The notes beneath the pieces were generated by a model. The model searched no databases and was not told the DNA's origin. It saw nothing but the letters and a program-made list of their open reading frames with translations. DNA of 6,712 nt from an uncultured Rhodanobacter sp. (lineage in GTDB: Bacteria > Pseudomonadota > Gammaproteobacteria > Xanthomonadales > Rhodanobacteraceae): the NCBI GenBank assembly GCA_903827735.1, contig CAIKJM010000510.1, forward strand, positions 1 through 6,712, given 5' to 3'. Shown here in pieces: positions 1 to 4,833 of the stretch. Made by a program: the position numbers and the translations under genes. Position 1 is the stretch's first letter. Every line of letters begins with the position of its first letter.

Positions 1-23
1 ACCCGCTCTCGCGGCAGAACCCT

Positions 24-167
24 ATGAATGACAAAAATCCTGAATCGCATAACGAAAAAAAGAAGCCGTCGCCAGACAACTCAAGCATCCCGACCAAGCC
101 TGAAGATACCGATGCCAGCGGCGACGCGCTGAACGGGACGGGCGAAGACAACCATCATAAAAAGTGA
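24..167 (+). CDS. Small, highly charged hypothetical protein (47 aa)
   Basis: This short reading frame starts at ATG 24 and stops at TGA 165-167. The product is almost entirely polar (Asn, Asp, Glu, Lys, Ser, Pro, Gly), with no hydrophobic stretch, no Cys, no signal peptide and no membrane segment. It begins MNDKNPESHNEKKK and ends GEDNHHKK, so it is probably disordered and cytoplasmic. I do not recognise a family. The case for a real gene is the coherent hydrophilic composition and the fact that it fills the space before the next gene. Against it are its short length and only a weak purine stretch (GGCAG) ahead of the ATG. An overlapping ATG at 28 in another frame gives a shorter, Arg-rich product and is less convincing. 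It lies 87 bases upstream of the molybdoenzyme and could share its transcript. No function is proposed. Confidence 0.5.
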   Translation: MNDKNPESHNEKKKPSPDNSSIPTKPEDTDASGDALNGTGEDNHHKK

Positions 168-229
168 CCTTCGACGTTCCGCGCGAAGCAGGTTGCATTT
201 GGAATGACGAACAGTTCCGGCGCTACCGA

Positions 230-253
230 TGAGTGATCAACTGAGTGATCAAC
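230..253 (+). repeat. Perfect 12-bp tandem duplication next to a start codon
   Basis: TGAGTGATCAAC occurs twice head to tail (230-241 and 242-253), ending one base before the ATG at 255. Each unit contains the palindrome TGATCA. The second copy places a GAG nine bases ahead of the ATG, which is the only Shine-Dalgarno-like element there and a weak one. The duplication is a multiple of three bases, so it would not shift a reading frame passing through it. Confidence 0.9.
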
Positions 254-254
254 G

Positions 255-2546
255 ATGACTGATGAAAAAGTGGAACCTATTTCCTCTGATTCGCCCGCGG
301 GCGGCTGGGGTTCTCTCAAAGGAATGAGCCGCGTGTTTGCCCGCGAGCTGCCCAATCCAGCAGTGATACAGACGCTGATGCGCCAAAACAAAACCGAGGG
401 TTTCATGTGCACCTCGTGCGCCTGGGGCAAGCCGGCTCATCCGCACAAGTTCGAGTTTTGCGAAAACGGGGCCAAGTCGACGATTTGGGAGCTGACCAAA
501 GATCGATGTACGCCTGAATTCTTCGCGGCCCACACGGTCACCGAACTGCTTGAATGGAACGATTACGATCTGGAAATGGAAGGTCGATTGACCCATCCCA
601 TGCGCTATGACGGAGCCACGGACAAGTATGTCGAATGTACTTGGGAAGCGGCGTTCGAGTGCATTGCATCGTCTCTGAATAGTCTCGATCCCAAATCGGT
701 TGTCTTCTACGCATCGGGCAAGGCAGGTCTGGAAGCCTCCTATCTTTACGCGCTGTCGGCACGCCTGTACGGGAACAATAATCTTCCCGACAGCTCGAAC
801 ATGTGTCATGAAACCACGTCGGTGGGTCTGAAAAAAGTCATCGGGTCGCCCGTAGGAACGTGTGTGCTTGAAGACTTCGAACACTGCGACGCCATCTTCT
901 ACTTCGGACAGAATCCCGGAACCAACAGTCCTCGTTTTCTGCATCCTCTCCAGGACGCCGTCAAGCGTGGCTGCAAGATCATTACCTTCAACCCGGTTCG
1001 CGAGCAGGGCCTGCTGCGTTTCGTCAATCCTCAAAATCCGCTACAAATGCTCACCGACGATGCGACGGAGCTGTCGCATATGTACCTGCAGGTCAGGCCT
1101 GGCGGCGATATCGCCGCACTGATGGGGCTTTGCAAGCACGTGCTCGCGGTCGACGCGGCACGGATTGCCGATGGATCGCCCGGTGTGCTCGATCGCGCAT
1201 TCATCGACCAGCACACTCATGGGTTCGACGGTTTTGTCGATATCGCCCGCGCGGCGACGTGGGAAACGATAGAAGCAGCCTCGGGCCTCGCTCGCGCTGA
1301 CCTTATGGCGGCGGCAGACGTGTATATCGCCGCCGAGCGCGTCATCGGTGTTTACGGCATGGGGCTGACCCAGCACGTTCATGGATCCCAGAGCATTGGC
1401 ATGCTCGTCAACCTGATGCTGCTGCGGGGAAATATCGGCCGCCAGGGCGCCGGCATGTCGCCAGTGCGTGGTCATTCCAACGTACAAGGCCAGCGCACGG
1501 TGGGCATCTCGGAAAAGCCCGAACTGGTGCCGCTGGACAAGCTGGCGGAAATGTTCGATTTCGAGCCGCCCCGAGAAAAGGGGCTAACTACCGTCGACGC
1601 CTGCGAAGGTATTCGCGATGGCTCGGTTAAAGGCTTTATCAGTCTGGGCGGCAACTTTGTTCGGGCGATACCTGATCGAACCATCATGGAGGAAGCATGG
1701 ACTCGCCAGGAAATTACTGTCTACATCGCTACCAAACTCAACCGCAGTCACCTGGTGCACGGTAAAGCCTCCTATCTCCTGCCGTGCCTGGTTCGATCCG
1801 AAGAAGATATCCAGGCTAGCGGTCCGCAGTCCGTCTCGATCGAAGACAGCTTCAGCCATATCTACGGGTCCATCGGCAAACGAGCGCCCGCCAGCGAACA
1901 CCTTCTTTCAGAGCTGGCGATCATCGCAGGCATCGCCAAAGCGACGCTACCCGAACATCCCAAGCGCCCGTGGGACGAGTGGACGGCGGACTACAGTCGG
2001 GTTCGGGATCTTATCGCCGAGACATACGCAAAAGAGTTTCACGACTTCAATCAACGGATGTTTCAGCCGGGAGGTTTCTATCGGGGCAACCCAGCGCATG
2101 ATCGCATTTGGAAAACCGAAAGCGGCAGGGCGGAATTTACTCATCCAACGGTCATCTCGGCCCTGGGAATCGGCGATGCGCCGGGCCGATATCATCTGAT
2201 CACAATGCGTTCGAACGATCAGTTCAACACGACGATCTACGGCTTCAGCGATCGACTGCGTGGTCTTGAGGGATCGCGGACAATTCTGCTGATCAACCCT
2301 ACGGACATGGCGCGCGCGGGTTTGAATGAAGGCGATGTCGTCAATCTCACAGGCGATGCGGAAGACGGGGTGCATCGAGAAGTATCCGGTTTGACGGTGA
2401 CACCGTTCAATCTCCCCGATGGCTGCCTGGGTGGCTACTACCCGGAAATGAATCCGTTGATACCTCTGTGGTATCACGACGAGGCGTCGAAGACGCCTGC
2501 ATCAAAGGGCGTTCCCGTGCGAATAGTGCGATCGGTTAGCCCATAG
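255..2546 (+). CDS. FdhF/YdeP family molybdopterin oxidoreductase (alpha subunit type)
   Basis: This 763-residue protein is about as long as E. coli YdeP and resembles it along its length. It belongs to the DMSO-reductase superfamily of bis-MGD enzymes, in a clade close to formate dehydrogenase H whose substrate is not established. An N-terminal iron-sulfur motif has C52, C55 and C69, followed by G72 and K74 (CENGAK). The Mo-ligand site is N-M-C184-H185, where formate dehydrogenases carry (Se)Cys-His. R405 in PVRGHSNVQG matches the active-site Arg region of formate dehydrogenases. A GMGLTQHVHG segment (368-377) precedes it. The C-terminal cofactor-binding domain begins near 645, with NDQFNTTIYG at 654-663. 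There is no Tat or Sec signal, so it is probably cytoplasmic. ATG 255 is chosen because an in-frame stop lies just upstream (246-248) and GGWG at 16-19 fits the family's N-terminus. No iron-sulfur or cytochrome partner subunit is encoded nearby. The family is sure; the reaction is unknown. Confidence 0.95.
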   Translation: MTDEKVEPISSDSPAGGWGSLKGMSRVFARELPNPAVIQTLMRQNKTEGFMCTSCAWGKPAHPHKFEFCENGAKSTIWELTKDRCTPEFFAAHTVTELLEWNDYDLEMEGRLTHPMRYDGATDKYVECTWEAAFECIASSLNSLDPKSVVFYASGKAGLEASYLYALSARLYGNNNLPDSSNMCHETTSVGLKKVIGSPVGTCVLEDFEHCDAIFYFGQNPGTNSPRFLHPLQDAVKRGCKIITFNPVREQGLLRFVNPQNPLQMLTDDATELSHMYLQVRPGGDIAALMGLCKHVLAVDAARIADGSPGVLDRAFIDQHTHGFDGFVDIARAATWETIEAASGLARADLMAAADVYIAAERVIGVYGMGLTQHVHGSQSIGMLVNLMLLRGNIGRQGAGMSPVRGHSNVQGQRTVGISEKPELVPLDKLAEMFDFEPPREKGLTTVDACEGIRDGSVKGFISLGGNFVRAIPDRTIMEEAWTRQEITVYIATKLNRSHLVHGKASYLLPCLVRSEEDIQASGPQSVSIEDSFSHIYGSIGKRAPASEHLLSELAIIAGIAKATLPEHPKRPWDEWTADYSRVRDLIAETYAKEFHDFNQRMFQPGGFYRGNPAHDRIWKTESGRAEFTHPTVISALGIGDAPGRYHLITMRSNDQFNTTIYGFSDRLRGLEGSRTILLINPTDMARAGLNEGDVVNLTGDAEDGVHREVSGLTVTPFNLPDGCLGGYYPEMNPLIPLWYHDEASKTPASKGVPVRIVRSVSP

Positions 2547-2592
2547 ACAATGGATAGATACATGCGTATGGCGAGCTATCGTCAGAAGTATC

Positions 2593-2596
2593 GGAG
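2593..2596 (+). promoter_or_regulatory. Ribosome binding site deciding the dehydrogenase start
   Basis: GGAG ends directly against an ATG at 2597 but lies six bases before a second in-frame ATG at 2603. The six-base spacing favours 2603 as the true start, giving an N-terminus of MATAKKATSK rather than MTMATAKK. Confidence 0.7.
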
Positions 2597-2602
2597 ATGA
2601 CC

Positions 2603-3586
2603 ATGGCAACAGCAAAAAAAGCAACGTCAAAAACCGCTCGGCTGCAGCGCCGCATTCAAAGCGCAACAGACGCAAAAGACGCAACTAAAAGCACGCGCAA
2701 GAAAGCCCACAAGCCATCACAAGCGGGAGCAAGGACGTATCCAACCAATCCATTGCCCAAAAAGCACTTGCGTAAGCCAGGGCTGGAATCGGATTTGGCC
2801 CTGGCCCCTCAATTCGAAGCGCCGGCGTATCACGGCAGCGGGAAGCTCGATGGCCGGGTCGCCATCATTACCGGTGGCGATTCCGGCATTGGACGCGCTG
2901 TCGCCGTGCTCTTTGCGCGGGAGGGCGCGGATGTCGCCATCGTATATTTGAACGAGCACAAGGATGCCCGCAAGACACGAGATCACGTCGAAGCGGAGGG
3001 TCGCCGCTGCCTGTTGATCGACGGTGACGTGCGAGATTTCAGTTTCTGTAAAAAGGCGGTGGCAAAGACGATCAAGAAACTCGGTAAGTTGTCGATCTTG
3101 GTCAACAATGCGGCGTTCCAGGAACACGCTGATCAGTTGGAAGACATCAGCGAGAAGCATTTCGAACTGACGTTGAGAACCAACCTCTTCGGTTACTTCC
3201 ATATGGCCAAGGCATCGCTACCTCACTTGCAAAGCGGCGACTGCATCATCAACACGGGATCCGAGACGGGGCTTTTCGGCAACGAGAACCTGCTGGACTA
3301 TTCCATGACTAAGGGAGGCATCCATGCCTTCACCAAAGCGCTTGCGCGAAACCTTGTTGCCAAAGGAATTCGTGTTAATGCGGTTGCTCCCGGGCCTGTG
3401 TGGACACCGCTGAACCCGGCCGATCAGTCGTCGAAGAAGATAAAAGACTTTGGAAAATCCAGTCCTATGGGCCGTCCCGCACAGCCGGAGGAAGTCGCCC
3501 CTGCTTATGTCTTTCTCGCCGCGCCGTCGTGCTCGAGCTACATTTCGGGTGCCATAGTGCCGGTGATGGGTGGTCCGTCAAACTAA
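2603..3586 (+). CDS. SDR family NAD(P)-dependent oxidoreductase with Lys-rich N-terminal extension
   Basis: This 327-residue classical short-chain dehydrogenase has a Rossmann nucleotide-binding motif T90-G-G-D-S-G-I-G97, an acidic residue after the third strand (GDV, 141-143) and NNAA at 168-171. The catalytic tetrad is N194, S220, Y233 and K237 (YSMTK), followed by PG at 263-264. The GSGKL lead-in and GGDSGIGR motif resemble the YghA-like group of bacterial SDRs, which are often linked to stress; the substrate cannot be read from sequence. About 50 residues at the N-terminus lie outside the usual fold. They are rich in Lys, Ala, Thr and Arg, AT-richer in codon choice, and contain three imperfect 9-bp repeats (2662-2688). 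No signal peptide or membrane segment is seen, so it is probably a soluble cytoplasmic enzyme. It starts 56 bases after the molybdoenzyme stop with no terminator between, so co-transcription is likely. An alternative start at 2597 adds two residues. Confidence 0.93.
   Translation: MATAKKATSKTARLQRRIQSATDAKDATKSTRKKAHKPSQAGARTYPTNPLPKKHLRKPGLESDLALAPQFEAPAYHGSGKLDGRVAIITGGDSGIGRAVAVLFAREGADVAIVYLNEHKDARKTRDHVEAEGRRCLLIDGDVRDFSFCKKAVAKTIKKLGKLSILVNNAAFQEHADQLEDISEKHFELTLRTNLFGYFHMAKASLPHLQSGDCIINTGSETGLFGNENLLDYSMTKGGIHAFTKALARNLVAKGIRVNAVAPGPVWTPLNPADQSSKKIKDFGKSSPMGRPAQPEEVAPAYVFLAAPSCSSYISGAIVPVMGGPSN
2662..2688 (+). repeat. Three imperfect 9-bp tandem repeats inside the SDR gene
   Basis: The units CGCAACAGA, CGCAAAAGA and CGCAACTAA lie end to end. 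In the reading frame they give the three-residue series A-T-D, A-K-D, A-T-K in the basic N-terminal extension. This suggests that the tail grew by short slippage duplications. Confidence 0.6.
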
Positions 3587-3748
3587 ACGGACGATGTGCT
3601 CTCGACAGTACTGGTGCTCTTCGACACCCGGAATGCCAGGCTTATCCGGAGGCCGACTAGGCTGCGCTCTTTCGGCAAGCCGTGTTCGTAGTGCAATTGA
3701 CGCGTCCATGAGATGACCAGCAAGCTTTCCGCTTCAAGATCGATGGCC

Positions 3749-3771
3749 AGGCGCCTGTACGGCGCCTTTTT
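3749..3771 (+). terminator. Intrinsic (rho-independent) terminator after the SDR gene
   Basis: AGGCGCC (3749-3755), a five-base loop TGTAC, and GGCGCCT (3761-3767) form a 7-bp GC-rich stem, followed by a run of five T (3767-3771, the first T pairing in the stem). The T-run is on the + strand only, so it ends transcription coming from the left. It lies about 160 bases after the SDR stop and 100 bases before cyoA, separating the two transcription units. Confidence 0.85.
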
Positions 3772-3856
3772 CCGGCGAATGACCATGCAGCGTGTCGCGC
3801 CCAGAAATAGCGCCGCAATAAGTTGAACGTCCTTGAGAAAAGAAAGCTAGCCGTTG

Positions 3857-3861
3857 TGAGG
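3857..3861 (+). promoter_or_regulatory. Ribosome binding site of cyoA
   Basis: TGAGG lies nine bases before ATG 3871. It supports that ATG over an in-frame TTG at 3823, which has no comparable purine-rich element ahead of it. Confidence 0.6.
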
Positions 3862-3870
3862 TTTAGATCC

Positions 3871-4833
3871 ATGGGCCGGGAAAAAAGGTTTGCCATCGCG
3901 ACGACTAGCCTTCTAGCCCTGGCTTCTTCGCTGGCTGGGTGCAGCACCGTGCGTCTGGGTTTCCTCGATCCTCACGGTCCCGTGGCGCAATCGCAGCACG
4001 ACCAGTTTCTCGACGTGGTGCTGCTGCTCGCGATCTTCGTCGCGCTGCCGATTTTCGTGATCCTGCCCTGGTTTGCGTGGCGCTACCGTTATCGCGCCAG
4101 ACGCGCGCGGTACGCGCCGAAATGGTCCTATTACGGGCCGCTGGAGGTGGCAACCTGGGGCGGTCCGCTGGTGATCGTGGCGCTGCTCAGTATCCTGGTC
4201 TGGCGCAGCACGCATGCACTGGATCCGTACAGGCGTATCGCTTCCAATGTCGCCCCCTTGCGCGTGGAGGTTATCGGCTACGACTGGAAATGGCTCTTCA
4301 TCTATCCGGACGAGGGCGTGGCCAGCGTCGGCGAGTTGGCGCTTCCGGTCGGACGCCCCATTGCGCTAACGCTGACCTCCGCCACCGTGATGCAGTCGCT
4401 GCAGATTCCCGCGCTGGGCAGCCAGATCTATGCCATGGGCGGTATGGTTACCCGTCTGAATCTGGAAGCCAGTGAGGCAGGGCGCTTCATGGGCGAAAAC
4501 ACGATGTACAACGGCGACGGCTTTCATCAACAGCACTTCACGGCCGTCGCCATGACGCCGACGGCATTTCTGGGTTGGGTGCACAACGCTCGCACGCAGG
4601 GCGTGCCAATGAACTCGTCCGCGCTTGCGCTCATCGGCAGACAATCGACCCGTGCCGAGCTCGTGGCCGCTCTGACCGGCGGCAAGGGCGCCGGAGGCAG
4701 CGTCTTTTTCAAGGACGTTCCTGCGTCGCTTTTTTCCGCCGCCGTGGCAGCGACCGGCAACGGTAAGCCGTTGACGCTCTCTGCGGACGCCGCTGCCAAA
4801 AATGTAGACATGCCGATGGGGCAACGACCGTGA
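3871..4833 (+). CDS. cyoA: Cytochrome bo3 ubiquinol oxidase subunit II
   Basis: This is subunit II of a proton-pumping quinol oxidase in the cytoplasmic membrane, 320 residues long, with its globular domain in the periplasm. The N-terminus is a lipoprotein signal with lipobox L21-A-G-C24, so Cys24 should be lipidated. Two membrane segments follow (about 46-70 and 92-111), then the cupredoxin-like domain, with YDWKWLFIYPDEG at 137-149 and a well-conserved LGSQIYAMGGM at 182-192. The CuA ligands of cytochrome c oxidases (C-x3-C-x3-H-x2-M) are absent. The equivalent stretch (about 208-223, ENTMYNGDGFHQQHF) matches the CyoA type, so the electron donor is quinol and not cytochrome c. The tail is shorter than in E. 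coli and lacks its His/Met-rich end. The start is ATG 3871, from its ribosome site and the fit of the signal peptide; TTG 3823 would add 16 residues before it. The stop overlaps the cyoB start (GTGA), so translation is probably coupled. Confidence 0.95.
   Translation: MGREKRFAIATTSLLALASSLAGCSTVRLGFLDPHGPVAQSQHDQFLDVVLLLAIFVALPIFVILPWFAWRYRYRARRARYAPKWSYYGPLEVATWGGPLVIVALLSILVWRSTHALDPYRRIASNVAPLRVEVIGYDWKWLFIYPDEGVASVGELALPVGRPIALTLTSATVMQSLQIPALGSQIYAMGGMVTRLNLEASEAGRFMGENTMYNGDGFHQQHFTAVAMTPTAFLGWVHNARTQGVPMNSSALALIGRQSTRAELVAALTGGKGAGGSVFFKDVPASLFSAAVAATGNGKPLTLSADAAAKNVDMPMGQRP
4818..4821 (+). promoter_or_regulatory. Ribosome binding site of cyoB, inside the end of cyoA
   Basis: GGGG lies eight bases before GTG 4830, the overlapping start of cyoB. 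The next in-frame ATG (4845) has no clear Shine-Dalgarno element, so GTG 4830 is preferred. Confidence 0.5.

Noticed and set aside
169..188. Inverted repeat CTTCG / CGAAG after the small upstream gene
   Set aside because: The stem has only five pairs with a ten-base loop and no following T-run, so it is not a convincing terminator.
249..1034. Minus-strand open frame (261 codons) opposite the molybdoenzyme
   Set aside because: It lies wholly within the well-conserved oxidoreductase N-terminal half and has no recognisable domain or ribosome site. It is a shadow of the coding strand.
3823..3851. Possible cyoA promoter: TTGAAC and, 17 bases later, GCTAGC
   Set aside because: The -35 match is fair but the -10 match to TATAAT is poor, so no promoter is called. 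A promoter is expected somewhere between 3772 and 3870.
3823..3870. TTG 3823 as the start of cyoA
   Set aside because: It would put 16 charged residues ahead of a normal lipoprotein signal peptide and has no ribosome site, whereas ATG 3871 has TGAGG at a suitable distance.
4492..4539. Missing CuA ligands in subunit II as a possible defect
   Set aside because: Loss of the CuA site is normal for quinol oxidases of the CyoA type, and the surrounding residues match that type.
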